Source: an uncultured Alphaproteobacteria bacterium (GTDB lineage Bacteria; Pseudomonadota; Alphaproteobacteria; UBA2966). Taken from it: DNA of 64,000 nucleotides. The position numbers and the translations under genes were made by a program. The notes under the pieces were generated by a model. It searched no databases. It saw only the letters and a program-made list of their open reading frames with translations, and had not been told where the DNA came from. The stretch covers positions 806,001 to 870,000 of the forward strand of contig OY282368.1 of NCBI GenBank assembly GCA_958295725.1, read 5' to 3'. This document shows, in pieces, positions 9,524 to 19,153 of the stretch. The stretch's first letter is position 1; each line of letters opens with the position of its first letter.

Positions 9524-10261
9524 ATGTCGCGTGTCGCCAAGTTCCGGCGAGTCCTGCTGAAAGCATCGGGCGAGGCGCTTCTCGGCGACTCCGCCAATGC
9601 CATCGACTTTTCGACGGTCGATCGAATCTCGCGCGACGTCAAGGCTGTCCGGGATCTCGGCGTCGAGGTATGCGTCGTGATCGGGGGCGGGAATATCTTC
9701 CGCGGGGTTTCGGGCGCCGCCGCCGGGTTGGACAGGGCCAGCGCCGATTACATGGGTATGTTGGCGACGGTCATCAATGCCGTCGCGATACAGGGCATGC
9801 TCGAGGCGTGCGGAGTCGACACGCGGGTGTTGTCGGCCATTCCGATGACGACGATCTGCGAGCCCTACATACGTCGCCGGGCGGTGCGTCACCTGGAGAA
9901 GGGCCGGGTGGTCATCTTCGCGGGCGGGACCGGAAATCCGTTCTTCACCACGGATACCGCCGCCGCCCTGCGCGCCACCGAGATGGGATGCGATGCCTTG
10001 CTGAAGGGCACGCGGGTCGATGGCGTCTATTCGGCCGACCCGCGGAAGAGCGAGGACGCCCGGAGATATGATACCTTGAGCTACATGGACGTGCTGTCCG
10101 AGGACCTCAAGGTGATGGACGCTACGGCGATTTCCCTGGCGCGTGAAAACGCGATCCCGATCCTCGTGTTTTCTATTCGGGCGGCGGGTTCGTTTGCTGA
10201 CGTGGTGTGCGGCCAAGGTACGTACACGACGATCGGCGAGGAGGAACGGGAGTATGGCTGA
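9524..10261 (+). CDS. pyrH: uridylate kinase (UMP kinase)
   Basis: Hexameric cytosolic enzyme phosphorylating UMP to UDP for pyrimidine nucleotide synthesis. It has the amino-acid-kinase fold with KASGEAL near the N-terminus, GGGNIFRG near residue 52, and [13 protein letters not shown] in the UMP-binding region. The 245 aa length is normal. ATG 9524 follows GGGAG and is preferred over upstream in-frame starts, which lack homology. The stop overlaps the frr start (frr ATG at 10254), so pyrH and frr are translationally linked. Confidence 0.97.
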   Translation: MSRVAKFRRVLLKASGEALLGDSANAIDFSTVDRISRDVKAVRDLGVEVCVVIGGGNIFRGVSGAAAGLDRASADYMGMLATVINAVAIQGMLEACGVDTRVLSAIPMTTICEPYIRRRAVRHLEKGRVVIFAGGTGNPFFTTDTAAALRATEMGCDALLKGTRVDGVYSADPRKSEDARRYDTLSYMDVLSEDLKVMDATAISLARENAIPILVFSIRAAGSFADVVCGQGTYTTIGEEEREYG

Positions 10262-10811
10262 TCCGGATATAGATGGAATTCAACGTCGCATGGCGGGTGC
10301 GCTGGACGTTCTGAAACAGGAATTCGCCGGTCTTCGCACGGGCCGAGCCTCGGCCAGCTTGCTGGAGCCGATCACGGTCGATGCCTATGGCGGTCAGATG
10401 CCGCTGAACCAACTGGCGCACATCAACGTCCCCGAACCGCGTCTCCTGACGGTCCAGGTGTGGGACAAGGGCGCGGTCAAGGCGGTCGAAAAGGCTATCC
10501 TGACATCGGGATTGGGCCTCAATCCCGTCGTCGACGGTCAGTTGATCCGTGTTCCCATTCCGGAACTCAACGAGGAGCGTCGCCAGGAACTCACCAGGGT
10601 CGCGGGCAAATACGCGGAACAGGCTCGGGTGGCCGTGCGCAACGTGCGGCGCGATGGAATGGACTCGCTCAAGCGGATGGAGAAGGATGGCGAGATGTCG
10701 CGGGACGAACATCGGGCCTGGGCGGATGAAATCCAGCAGTTGACGGACGAAATGGTGGCCAGGATCGACGAGACCGCGGCCGCCAAGGAAGAGGAGATTC
10801 TGCGGGTCTAG
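10254..10811 (+). CDS. frr: ribosome recycling factor
   Basis: Splits post-termination ribosomes together with EF-G. At 185 aa it has the normal size, with the signature [10 protein letters not shown] near the N-terminus, [10 protein letters not shown] in domain II and the C-terminal helices ([16 protein letters not shown]). ATG 10254 lies inside the end of pyrH and is preceded by GGGAG. uppS follows after 3 bases. Confidence 0.98.
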   Translation: MADPDIDGIQRRMAGALDVLKQEFAGLRTGRASASLLEPITVDAYGGQMPLNQLAHINVPEPRLLTVQVWDKGAVKAVEKAILTSGLGLNPVVDGQLIRVPIPELNEERRQELTRVAGKYAEQARVAVRNVRRDGMDSLKRMEKDGEMSRDEHRAWADEIQQLTDEMVARIDETAAAKEEEILRV

Positions 10812-10814
10812 TCG

Positions 10815-11546
10815 ATGCGGGCATTCGATTCCGAGCGATTTGCGGAGCCACCCACGCACATCGCCATCATCATGGACGGCAACGGGCGCTGGGCGAAAGC
10901 CCGGGGGCTTCCCAGAGCGGCCGGACACCAGAGAGGCGCCGAAGCCGTCCGGGTGGCGGTGGAGAGTTGCGGGAAGCTCGGGGTCTCCTATCTCACGCTC
11001 TACGCATTTTCGTCGGAGAACTGGAAACGTCCCCCTTCCGAGGTGGACGACCTGATGGCGCTGCTTCGACATTATCTGACGCGGGAAGTAAACGTGCTTC
11101 ACGGTAACGGCGTTCGGTTGCGTTTTATCGGAGACCGTGCATCGCTCGCTGGCGATATCAAGTCGCTGATCGAGGAAGCGGAAACGAAGACGCGCGCGAA
11201 TGCCGGCCTGACCCTGACGGTCGCCATCAACTACGGCAGCCACAACGAAATCCTCGGTGCGTGCAAACGCATCGCGCGGGCCGTGTCGGAAGGTGCGTTG
11301 AGCTCCGACTCCATTACCGAGGACGTATTCGAAGACTTTCTCGATACGGCGAATATGCCGCCTCCCGACCTTCTGATTCGGACCAGCGGCGAACAACGCC
11401 TCAGCAACTTCCTGCTTTGGCAGCTCGCCTATTCCGAGCTCGTTTTCACGGATACCCTGTGGCCCGATTTCACCAAACGAAGCCTTGAGGAAGCCGTCGG
11501 CGAATATCACGGTCGCGACCGGCGGTACGGCACCAGACGTGGCTGA
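10815..11546 (+). CDS. uppS: isoprenyl (undecaprenyl) diphosphate synthase
   Basis: Cis-prenyltransferase making C55-PP, the lipid carrier for peptidoglycan and O-antigen. The family motif IMDGNGRWA lies near residue 19 with its catalytic Asp. SSENWKRP and the C-terminal IRTSGEQRLSNFLLWQ with LVFTDTLWP are all present. The 243 aa length is normal. It sits between frr and cdsA in the usual order. Confidence 0.97.
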   Translation: MRAFDSERFAEPPTHIAIIMDGNGRWAKARGLPRAAGHQRGAEAVRVAVESCGKLGVSYLTLYAFSSENWKRPPSEVDDLMALLRHYLTREVNVLHGNGVRLRFIGDRASLAGDIKSLIEEAETKTRANAGLTLTVAINYGSHNEILGACKRIARAVSEGALSSDSITEDVFEDFLDTANMPPPDLLIRTSGEQRLSNFLLWQLAYSELVFTDTLWPDFTKRSLEEAVGEYHGRDRRYGTRRG

Positions 11547-12351
11547 ACGTGTGTCCAGCGAACTCTTTCGACGTGTGGTCTCCGCGATAATCCTCGTTCC
11601 CGTCGCCTTGGCGGCTGTCTATTTCGGAGATTGGGCGTTCTTGCTCCTCGCGGCCGTCGCGGTCACGTTCATGGCGTGCGAATGGGAGCGGGTCACGGGT
11701 GGGGGGGGAGTGGGGCGCCATGCCTTCATCGGGATCGTCACGGTCCTGACCGCGTTGGCGGTCGTCTCGACCGGTGGCGTCGAACCGGCCTTGGCTCTCG
11801 TCGGAGTCGGCGCGTTCGTCGATCTCGTCGTTCCCCGAAAGGACGGTACGTATTCCCGCTGGCCGACGGCCGGCCTGATTGTCGTGGGCGTGCCCGCGGT
11901 CTGTCTGGTATGGCTGCGAGGCGCTGGCGGGGGGATGACGGTGATCGCATGGTTGTTGGTCGTGTTGTGGGCGACGGACAGCGGCGCCTACGTCGTGGGC
12001 AAGTGGGCCGGCGGACCGCGTCTCGCGCCGGCGATCAGCCCGGGCAAGACGTGGGCCGGTTGTGTCGGTGGGACGGGCGCTGGTGCCTTGATCGGCTTGG
12101 CGACGGCGATCCTGCTGCCGGACACATCGACGATCAGGACGGTTCTGGCCAGTATTCTGGTCTCGTTGGCCGGGCAGGGCGGTGACTTGGCGGTCTCGGC
12201 GGTGAAACGCCGCTTCGGCGTAAAGGATATGGGCGCCGTCATTCCGGGGCACGGCGGGGTTCTCGATCGCCTGGACAGCCTGTTGTTCGGCGCTATGGCC
12301 GTCGCCGCGATGGCCGTGGCGAGCGAAGGGACCGTGCCTTTATGGCCGTGA
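11539..12351 (+). CDS. cdsA: phosphatidate cytidylyltransferase
   Basis: Integral membrane enzyme making CDP-diacylglycerol from CTP and phosphatidate for phospholipid synthesis. Multiple hydrophobic segments are followed by the C-terminal CDS signature (SAVKRRFGVKDMGAVIPGHG, then GVLDRLDS). From GTG 11539 (VAERVSSELFRR) it is 270 aa and overlaps uppS by 8 bases. TTG 11485 and GTG 11551 are alternatives, and none has a clear ribosome site. An 8-G run at 11701-11708 lies in the coding frame. The end overlaps dxr. Confidence 0.95.
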   Translation: MAERVSSELFRRVVSAIILVPVALAAVYFGDWAFLLLAAVAVTFMACEWERVTGGGGVGRHAFIGIVTVLTALAVVSTGGVEPALALVGVGAFVDLVVPRKDGTYSRWPTAGLIVVGVPAVCLVWLRGAGGGMTVIAWLLVVLWATDSGAYVVGKWAGGPRLAPAISPGKTWAGCVGGTGAGALIGLATAILLPDTSTIRTVLASILVSLAGQGGDLAVSAVKRRFGVKDMGAVIPGHGGVLDRLDSLLFGAMAVAAMAVASEGTVPLWP

Positions 12352-13580
12352 CGATGCCAGACGCGGACAGCGCGGCGCGGACGGTCACGGTGCTCGGTTC
12401 GACGGGTTCGGTGGGTCGCAACACGTTGGATCTGATCGCCAGAAGCTCCGGCGAGTACGCCGTCGAGGCGCTTACTGCGAACACGAACTGCGCGCTTCTG
12501 GCCGAGCAGGCGTTGCGGTTCAGGCCGAAACTCGCCGTGATCGCGGACAAGGCCAGGTATTCGGAACTGAAGACCGGATTGTCGGGGACGGGCATTCGGG
12601 TGGAGGCGGGGCGGGACGCGCTCGTTGAGGCGGCGGGACGCCCCGCCGAATGGGTCATGGCTGCCATTGTGGGCGCGGCGGGATTGGAACCCACACTGGC
12701 GGCGGCCCGACGCGGCGCCATTGTCGCGCTCGCCAACAAGGAGTGCCTCGTCAGCGCGGGGACGTTGTTGATGGAGGAGATCGAATCCGGTGGCGGAACC
12801 CTTCTCCCCGTCGATTCCGAGCACAACGCCATCTTTCAGGTATTCGACTTCGATCGTCGTGACACGGTCGAGCGCGTGATCCTGACGGCGTCGGGCGGAC
12901 CGTTCAGGACGCTCGATCCCGAGGTCATGGCGCACGTCACCCCGGCCCAGGCCGTGGCGCATCCCACGTGGAAAATGGGCGCGAAAATCTCCGTCGATTC
13001 GGCGACGATGATGAACAAGGGGCTCGAGTTGATCGAGGCCCACCACATCTTTCAGCTTCCCGAAGACGGAATAGAGGTCCTGATCCACCCGCAGTCGGTG
13101 GTGCACAGCTTGGTCGCCTATGTCGACGGTTCCGTCCTGGCGCAACTCGGTATGCCCGACATGCGAACGCCCATCGCCTATGCCTTGGGCTGGCCGTCCC
13201 GGATGCGGACGCCGGCGGCGCGGCTCGATCTCGCCGAGCTGGGCCAGCTCACGTTCGAGCGACCCGACGCGAACCGGTTCCCGGCGTTGCGTTTGGCGAG
13301 AGCGGCGCTAAAACAGGGGGGGGGGGCGCCGGCCGTCCTCAACGCGGCGAACGAAGTGGCGGTGGAGGGATTTCTCGGCGGTTTGCTGGGTTTCCTGAGA
13401 ATCGCCGAGATCGTCGAACGTGTCTTGGACGCGATGGTTGGCAGGGACGTAAATTCTCTGGAAGATGTGCTCGCGGTCGATCGCGAAGCTCGCGGGATCG
13501 CGCGCGAATACGTGGGGCGGGGGCACGCGGATGCAGGGGATGACGTGCGCCGGATTCCTCCAGGGCGAAGGCTCGGCTGA
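12342..13580 (+). CDS. dxr: 1-deoxy-D-xylulose 5-phosphate reductoisomerase
   Basis: NADPH enzyme forming MEP, the committed step of the non-mevalonate isoprenoid pathway. It has the N-terminal nucleotide motif GSTGSVGRNTLD, the substrate loop ALANKECLVSAG and metal-site PVDSEHNA. The hinge/loop region has NKGLELIEAHH and HPQSVVHS, and the C-terminal domain has AVLNAANEVAVE. The 412 aa length is typical. An 11-G tract at 13316-13326 encodes the Gly run just before APAVLNAANE. The frame is intact as read, but one slippage event would destroy the last fifth of the enzyme. It is directly followed by rseP. Confidence 0.97.
   Translation: MAVTMPDADSAARTVTVLGSTGSVGRNTLDLIARSSGEYAVEALTANTNCALLAEQALRFRPKLAVIADKARYSELKTGLSGTGIRVEAGRDALVEAAGRPAEWVMAAIVGAAGLEPTLAAARRGAIVALANKECLVSAGTLLMEEIESGGGTLLPVDSEHNAIFQVFDFDRRDTVERVILTASGGPFRTLDPEVMAHVTPAQAVAHPTWKMGAKISVDSATMMNKGLELIEAHHIFQLPEDGIEVLIHPQSVVHSLVAYVDGSVLAQLGMPDMRTPIAYALGWPSRMRTPAARLDLAELGQLTFERPDANRFPALRLARAALKQGGGAPAVLNAANEVAVEGFLGGLLGFLRIAEIVERVLDAMVGRDVNSLEDVLAVDREARGIAREYVGRGHADAGDDVRRIPPGRRLG
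13316..13326. repeat. 11-G homopolymer inside dxr
   Basis: Eleven consecutive G on the coding strand in the codons for Gly-Gly-Gly and the first base of Ala. The reading frame is consistent with the family on both sides. Confidence 0.95.
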
Positions 13581-14714
13581 ATGGAATTCCTGAACGGTAT
13601 CTGGACCTATCTGGCGCCGTTTCTTTTCGTACTGACGGTGCTGGTGTTCGTGCACGAGATGGGCCACTACCTCGTGGCGCGCTGGTGTGGCGTCGCCGTT
13701 CAGACCTTCTCCATAGGATTTGGTCGTGAAATCTGCCACTGGCGCGACTCCAGGGGTACGCGGTGGCGTATCGGCTGGTTGCCCCTGGGCGGATACGTGA
13801 CGTTTCTCGGGGACTCGGACGCCGCCTCGGTACGAAACGCGCGGGAGTCGGAGCCGTCCGCAGAACGCGGAGGTCGGTATTTGGAGGACGAGCCGTTGAG
13901 GGTGCGAACCGCGGTCGTGTCGGCCGGCCCCATCGCGAACTTCCTGCTTGCCGTGGTGCTTCTGGCTGGACTCTTCGCGGTTGTCGGGCAGCCGTTCACG
14001 CCCCCCGTCATCCACGAGGTCATCTCCGACACGGCGGCGGCGGAGGCGGGGTTCCGGGCCGGCGACAGGGTGGTCGAGATCGACGGCCGGGACATCGAGC
14101 GGTTTGAAGAGATGCAGCAGCTCGTCCTGGCGAGTCCGGGTCGGCCACTCGTCGTGCTCGTGGCGCGAGACGGCCGCCGGCTGAAACTGAACGTGACGCC
14201 GGGAGTACGGACGCTCACCGACCGGTTCGGTAACGCGCATGAGGTCGGATTTCTCGGTGTTCAGCGAAGCGGCGTCGATTTCATCCGTCATGACCCGCTG
14301 AGCGCGGTCTGGTACGCCGCGAGGCAGACGTACACGTTCACCGTCATGACCCTGCGGTATGTCGGTCAAATGATCGTCGGGTCGCGACCACCCGACGACT
14401 TGCGCGGGCCCATCGGTATCGTGCAGATGTCGGGTCAGGCGGCCCAGATCGGGGTGGCTTCGGTCGTTCAATTCATGGCCGTTCTGTCGATCAGCCTGGG
14501 GCTGATCAACCTGTTCCCCATACCGGTTCTGGATGGCGGCCACCTCTTGTTCTACGCGCTCGAGGCGCTGCGGGGAAAACCTCTGGGCGCGAGAGCGCGG
14601 GAATACGGTTTTCGTGTCGGACTGGCCCTGGTGGTGGCCTTGATGATGGTGGCGACGTGGAACGATCTCGTTCAATTGGAAGTATTCGAATACATGGCTG
14701 GGTTTTTCTCGTGA
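13581..14714 (+). CDS. rseP: site-2 zinc protease RseP
   Basis: Inner-membrane metalloprotease that cleaves anti-sigma factors and signal-peptide remnants in the bilayer. Zinc-binding HEMGH lies in the first membrane segment (near residue 25), a PDZ domain spans roughly residues 130-210, and the second metal-site region NLFPIPVLDGGHLL is near residue 310. The 377 aa form has the short, single-PDZ architecture common outside Gammaproteobacteria. Its stop overlaps the bamA start by one base (TGATG). Confidence 0.97.
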   Translation: MEFLNGIWTYLAPFLFVLTVLVFVHEMGHYLVARWCGVAVQTFSIGFGREICHWRDSRGTRWRIGWLPLGGYVTFLGDSDAASVRNARESEPSAERGGRYLEDEPLRVRTAVVSAGPIANFLLAVVLLAGLFAVVGQPFTPPVIHEVISDTAAAEAGFRAGDRVVEIDGRDIERFEEMQQLVLASPGRPLVVLVARDGRRLKLNVTPGVRTLTDRFGNAHEVGFLGVQRSGVDFIRHDPLSAVWYAARQTYTFTVMTLRYVGQMIVGSRPPDDLRGPIGIVQMSGQAAQIGVASVVQFMAVLSISLGLINLFPIPVLDGGHLLFYALEALRGKPLGARAREYGFRVGLALVVALMMVATWNDLVQLEVFEYMAGFFS

Positions 14715-17053
14715 TGTCGACGTTTCGTCGAACTCTGGGCGGTTGCCGCGCCTTCGTGGCGGCGGCGCTGGTCGTCGTCCCGTTGATGACGCCCCTTCCC
14801 GCAGTCGCCCAATCCGACGCCTCGTTCGTCGTCGGCGAGGTTCTCGTGCGAGGGAGTCAGCGCATCGAGGAAGGCACGGTCCGATCGTACGTCGGGGTCG
14901 CCGTCGGAGACCGCGTCGGCGCTTCGGAGATCGACGAAGCCCTGAAGTCACTCTATGCGACGGGGCTGTTCGCCGACATCGGTATTCATCGGGAGGGCGA
15001 TGCCCTCGTGGTCGACGTGATCGAGAACCCGATCGTCAACCGGCTGGCGTTCGAGGGAAACCGCCGGATCGAGGATGAATCTCTGGAGGCGGAGGTTCAG
15101 CTTCGACCGAGAATCGTCTACACGCGTTCGCGCGTTCAGGGCGACGTCCAGAGACTCGTCCAAGTCTATCGGCGTAGCGGTCGGTTCGCCGCCACCGTCG
15201 AGCCCAAAGTCATTCGGCTTCCTCAAAACCGCGTCGATCTCGTGTTCGAGATCTCCGAGGGTCCGCTCACCGAAATCAGAAAGATAAGTTTCATTGGCAA
15301 CCGGATATTCTCCGACAGGCGACTGCGGTCGGTGATATCCACCAAGGAATCCCGCTGGTACCGGTTTTTCACGTCGGCCGACAAATACGATCCAGATCGC
15401 CTGAACTTCGACCGTGAGCTTCTTCGACGACATTACCTGGCGAATGGCTACGCGGATTTCCGCGTCATTTCCGCCGTCGCGGAACTGGACCGGAATCGGG
15501 CCGACTTCTTCGTCACGATCGCCATCGAGGAAGGCGAGCACTATACATTCGGCGACATCGACCTGTCGACCGAGTTGCGGGGGGTCGACACCGAGACCCT
15601 GCGCCCGTTGCTGACGACCGTTCCGGGCGAGACATACGACGCCGACAAGGTCGAGGACTCCATCCAGGAGCTGACGTTCGAGCTCGGTCGGTTGGGCTAC
15701 GCCTTCGTCGATGTGCGACCGCAAATCGATCGGGATCGTGAAGAACGCCGGATTTCCATCAACTACAACATCGACGAAGGACCCCGTGTCTACGTCGATC
15801 GTATCGACATCGTCGGTAACATTCGGACCCTGGATCGCGTGGTGAGGCGCGAAATGCGCTTGGCCGAGGGCGATGCGTTCAACGCCGCCAAATTGCGTCG
15901 ATCCCGGCAGCGGATACAAGGGTTGGGTTTCTTCCAGAAGGTTGAGGTCAGGGATGAAAAGGGCCTTCTCGACAGAAAGGCGCTGGGAGGCGCGGACGAT
16001 ACCTTCGCCGACGACCGGACCTCGATCACCATCGAGGTGGAGGAACAATCGACCGGAGAGCTCTCCTTCGGCGTCGGGTACTCCTCGAGCGACCAGGTCG
16101 GAGGCGAGATCAGCATACGCGAACGGAATCTGCTTGGACGGGGACAGGATCTGCGTCTGTCGTTGGCGGTCTCCAAGCGCCGTCAGGATATCGATCTGGC
16201 GTTCACCGAGCCCTATTTTCTGAACCGTGACCTGGCCGCCGGCATTGACGTTTTCAACAGGAAGCGGGAGCAGGAAAACGCGTCTTTCAAGAGGGATTCC
16301 ACCGGTTTCACCCTTCGCGCCGGATACCCGTTTGCGGAAAGGTTGCGCCATGCCGTGCGCTACACGTTGCGCGACGATCGCATTGAGGATGTCGAGGCGA
16401 CCGCGTCCCGCTTCATCAAGGATCAGGAGGGAACGCGGCTGTCGTCCTCGATCGGACATACCGTCACATACGATCTGCGTGACAGCCGCTTCCTCCCGAC
16501 GGAAGGTTATGTCGTTCGGTTTGCCCAGGATCTGGCTGGCTTGGGCGGAGACGTTCATTACCTCAGACACAGGCTCGACTACGCCTACCACCGGCGTTTG
16601 TGGCGTGACTGGATTGGAACGCTGGCGCTCGAGGAGGGGCATATCCTGGGGCTCGGCGAGCGGGTCGCTCTCGCCGACCGGTTCTTCATCGGGGGCAATT
16701 CCTTCCGCGGCTTCGCTGTCGGCGGGGTCGGACCCCGTGACACGCGCACGCTCGACTCTCTCGGCGGTACCGTTTACTACGTGGGTACCTCCGAAGTTTC
16801 CGCTCCGCTGGGTAATCTGCGGGAATTGGGGTTTTTCGGTAGTTTGTTCCTGCATGTGGGCAGCCTCGCGGAACCCGACTTGGTTTCCGAGGAGAACGTG
16901 TTCGATTCCGGAAAGCCCAGGATGTCGACGGGGTTCGGTTTCTCGTGGCGATCGCCATTGGGTCCCATTCGCACGGACTTCGCGTGGGCCTTGAAAAAGG
17001 AACCGCTCGACCGCGACGAGGTCTTCAGATTCAGCTTTGGCACTAGGTTCTGA
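14714..17053 (+). CDS. bamA: outer membrane protein assembly factor BamA
   Basis: Core of the beta-barrel assembly machine in the outer membrane. From ATG 14714 the 779 aa protein has a signal peptide (hydrophobic AAALVVVPLMTPLPAVAQ), five POTRA repeats (about residues 30-420) and a 16-strand barrel ending in a terminal Phe (SFGTRF). The conserved barrel loop FFIGGNSFRGF near residue 656 corresponds to the lid/VRGF region. Gene context rseP-bamA-skp-lpxD is the usual envelope cluster. Confidence 0.98.
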   Translation: MSTFRRTLGGCRAFVAAALVVVPLMTPLPAVAQSDASFVVGEVLVRGSQRIEEGTVRSYVGVAVGDRVGASEIDEALKSLYATGLFADIGIHREGDALVVDVIENPIVNRLAFEGNRRIEDESLEAEVQLRPRIVYTRSRVQGDVQRLVQVYRRSGRFAATVEPKVIRLPQNRVDLVFEISEGPLTEIRKISFIGNRIFSDRRLRSVISTKESRWYRFFTSADKYDPDRLNFDRELLRRHYLANGYADFRVISAVAELDRNRADFFVTIAIEEGEHYTFGDIDLSTELRGVDTETLRPLLTTVPGETYDADKVEDSIQELTFELGRLGYAFVDVRPQIDRDREERRISINYNIDEGPRVYVDRIDIVGNIRTLDRVVRREMRLAEGDAFNAAKLRRSRQRIQGLGFFQKVEVRDEKGLLDRKALGGADDTFADDRTSITIEVEEQSTGELSFGVGYSSSDQVGGEISIRERNLLGRGQDLRLSLAVSKRRQDIDLAFTEPYFLNRDLAAGIDVFNRKREQENASFKRDSTGFTLRAGYPFAERLRHAVRYTLRDDRIEDVEATASRFIKDQEGTRLSSSIGHTVTYDLRDSRFLPTEGYVVRFAQDLAGLGGDVHYLRHRLDYAYHRRLWRDWIGTLALEEGHILGLGERVALADRFFIGGNSFRGFAVGGVGPRDTRTLDSLGGTVYYVGTSEVSAPLGNLRELGFFGSLFLHVGSLAEPDLVSEENVFDSGKPRMSTGFGFSWRSPLGPIRTDFAWALKKEPLDRDEVFRFSFGTRF

Positions 17054-17059
17054 ACGGAG

Positions 17060-17647
17060 ATGCATTGGAAGGTGGTTTCGGGGCTGACCAAGTGGATGCT
17101 CGCCCTCAATTGGATGTTCGTCCTCTGTGTCGGGCTCGGGATTCCCGGCGCCGTGGGGGCGCAGGTTCTCTCGGGAACGGTGGTCGCCGTGATCGACTTC
17201 CAGCGGCTCGAACGGGATGCGCTTGCTGCGAAGAATATCCGCGCCCAGGTCGAGACCTATCGGTCGCGGTACGCGGCCGTCATCGGCGAGGAAGAGGAGC
17301 AACTCCGCCAACAGGAGCAGGAACTCCAGCGGCAGCGTGCCATCCTGTCTCCCGAGGCGTTCGCCCAGCGCCGCAGGGAGTTCGAGGACAATGTCGCGAG
17401 CCTCCAGCGTCAGGTGCAGAACCGCACCCGACGTCTCGAGCGTAGCATTGAGACCGCGCTGGCCTCGGTAAATCAGGTTCTCGGCCCGATCATCGAGAGC
17501 CTTTCGGCCGAGCTGGGTTTTACCCTGGTGCTCGACAAGCGCCAGGTGCGTTACGTGGACGATCGCTTCGACATCACGACGATCGTATTGCAGCGTCTGG
17601 ACGAGCGACTGCCTCTGGTCACGGTTCCATCGCCCGAAGGCGAATAA
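17060..17647 (+). CDS. skp: OmpH/Skp-family periplasmic chaperone
   Basis: Trimeric chaperone carrying unfolded outer-membrane proteins to BamA. An N-terminal hydrophobic export segment ends near GAVGAQ (residue 35). Then comes the strand [10 protein letters not shown], long charged helices forming the tentacles ([17 protein letters not shown]) and the C-terminal strand [11 protein letters not shown]. The 195 aa fit the family. ATG 17060 follows GGAG; the stop overlaps the lpxD start by one base. Confidence 0.92.
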   Translation: MHWKVVSGLTKWMLALNWMFVLCVGLGIPGAVGAQVLSGTVVAVIDFQRLERDALAAKNIRAQVETYRSRYAAVIGEEEEQLRQQEQELQRQRAILSPEAFAQRRREFEDNVASLQRQVQNRTRRLERSIETALASVNQVLGPIIESLSAELGFTLVLDKRQVRYVDDRFDITTIVLQRLDERLPLVTVPSPEGE

Positions 17648-18681
17648 TGGCCGATCCGCGTTTCTATTCGCCCAGCGGACCGTTCTCGCTCCGGGTTCTC
17701 GCCGAGTTGAGCGGCTCCACGCTCGCCGCCGGAGCCGACTCCGAAGCGATGATCCGGGATGTGGCTCCCCTGGAACGCGCGGGTCCCGAGGAGCTCTCCT
17801 TCCTGGACAATCCCAGGTATCTGTCGTCCTTTCGGGACAGCCGGGCGGGCGCGTGCATCGTGCGGCCGCGTCACACGGACCGATCCCCGCGTGGCATGGT
17901 GCTTCTGGTTTCGGAAGATCCTTACCGGGCCTATGCCTTGGCGGCGCGGGCCTTCTATCCCGTGCCTCCGTCATCCGGTTGGATCTCGCCGTCGGCGCAT
18001 GTGGCGCCAACCGCCGAAATCGGAGAGGGGAGCGAAATTTCGCCGGGCGCCGTGGTGGGCGACCACGCGCGGGTCGGCGCGGACTGCCGCGTCGGCGCGA
18101 ATGCCGTGATCGGCCCGGGAGTGGAGATCGGCGACGCGACCGTCATCGGGACGGGCGTTTCCCTCAGCCACTGCGTCGTCGGCGCTCGAGTGACCGTCCA
18201 TCCGGGCGCGCGCATCGGTCAGGACGGATTCGGTTTCGCAACCGGTCCGGCGGGATACATCAAGATGCCGCAACTGGGCCGGGTCGTCGTTCACGATGAC
18301 GTGGAGATCGGCGCGAACACCACGATCGATCGGGGGAGCGGTCCGGATACGGAGATTGGGGCGGGGTGCTGGATCGACAATCTCGTCCAGATCGCCCACA
18401 ACGTCGTACTCGAAGAAGGGTGCGTGATCGCCGCGCAGGTGGGGATCTCGGGAAGCGCGAAACTGGAGCGTCGGGTGATGGTCGGGGGCCAGGCGGGTTT
18501 CGCGGGACATCTGACCGTCGGTGCCGGCGCGCGCGTGGCGGGGAAATGCGGGGTCACGCGGGACGTGCCCGCAGGTGCGACGATCGCCGGCATGCCCGCG
18601 CAACCCATCCGGGACTGGCACCGCCAGACAGTGCTGCTGGGGCGCATGGTTCGAGAGAAGGGAAAACGAAGTGGCGACTGA
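17647..18681 (+). CDS. lpxD: UDP-3-O-acylglucosamine N-acyltransferase
   Basis: Third step of lipid A synthesis, adding the N-linked acyl chain to the glucosamine. The N-terminal domain (about residues 1-105) is followed by left-handed beta-helix hexapeptide repeats. NTTIDRGSG and the presumed catalytic His in [10 protein letters not shown] (near residue 250) are visible. The 344 aa length is normal. It overlaps fabZ by 11 bases and belongs to the lpxD-fabZ-lpxA-lpxI run. Confidence 0.97.
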   Translation: MADPRFYSPSGPFSLRVLAELSGSTLAAGADSEAMIRDVAPLERAGPEELSFLDNPRYLSSFRDSRAGACIVRPRHTDRSPRGMVLLVSEDPYRAYALAARAFYPVPPSSGWISPSAHVAPTAEIGEGSEISPGAVVGDHARVGADCRVGANAVIGPGVEIGDATVIGTGVSLSHCVVGARVTVHPGARIGQDGFGFATGPAGYIKMPQLGRVVVHDDVEIGANTTIDRGSGPDTEIGAGCWIDNLVQIAHNVVLEEGCVIAAQVGISGSAKLERRVMVGGQAGFAGHLTVGAGARVAGKCGVTRDVPAGATIAGMPAQPIRDWHRQTVLLGRMVREKGKRSGD

Positions 18682-19153
18682 AGGCGACGTGCCGGCGACG
18701 GAGCTGCATGTAGCGGAGATTCTTCGGGTCATGGAGATGCTCCCCCACCGGTTTCCTATGCTCATGGTGGACAAGATCGTCGACATCGTGTCCGACGAGT
18801 CGGCGGTCGGAATCAAAAACGTCACGATCAACGAGCCGTATTTTCAGGGACACTTCCCCCAGCGTCCCGTCATGCCGGGCGTGATGATTGTCGAGGCTAT
18901 GGCGCAAACGGCGGCGGTTCTCGTGGTTCACACGTTGGGAGGACTCGCCGAGGGTCAACTCGTCTATTTCATGGCGATAGAGAACGCCCGTTTCAGAAAA
19001 CCCGTCGGTCCGGGCGATACCCTGCGTATCCGGGTCACGAAACGGCAAAGCCGCCGCAACGTGTGGAAATTCTCCGCCGAGGCGAGGGTCGATGGCGCCG
19101 TCGTCGCCGAGGCCACCTATACGGCGATGATTGTGAACGACGGAGACGGTTGA
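18671..19153 (+). CDS. fabZ: 3-hydroxyacyl-ACP dehydratase FabZ
   Basis: Hot-dog-fold dehydratase of fatty acid elongation. The catalytic His is in [14 protein letters not shown] (near residue 60) and the catalytic Glu is in IVEAMAQ (near 74). From GTG 18671 (VATEGDV) it has 160 aa; GAGAAGGG lies upstream, and the extra N-terminus fits homologues better than ATG 18731. It competes with LpxA and LpxD for hydroxyacyl-ACP, which explains its place in the lpx cluster. Confidence 0.96.
   Translation: MATEGDVPATELHVAEILRVMEMLPHRFPMLMVDKIVDIVSDESAVGIKNVTINEPYFQGHFPQRPVMPGVMIVEAMAQTAAVLVVHTLGGLAEGQLVYFMAIENARFRKPVGPGDTLRIRVTKRQSRRNVWKFSAEARVDGAVVAEATYTAMIVNDGDG

Noticed and set aside
13316-13326. 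Frameshift in dxr at the poly-G tract
   Set aside because: The frame before and after the tract both match the family, so the gene is intact as given.
14948-18010. A 1020-codon minus-strand open frame across bamA, skp and lpxD
   Set aside because: It is antisense to three well-supported genes and has no family features.
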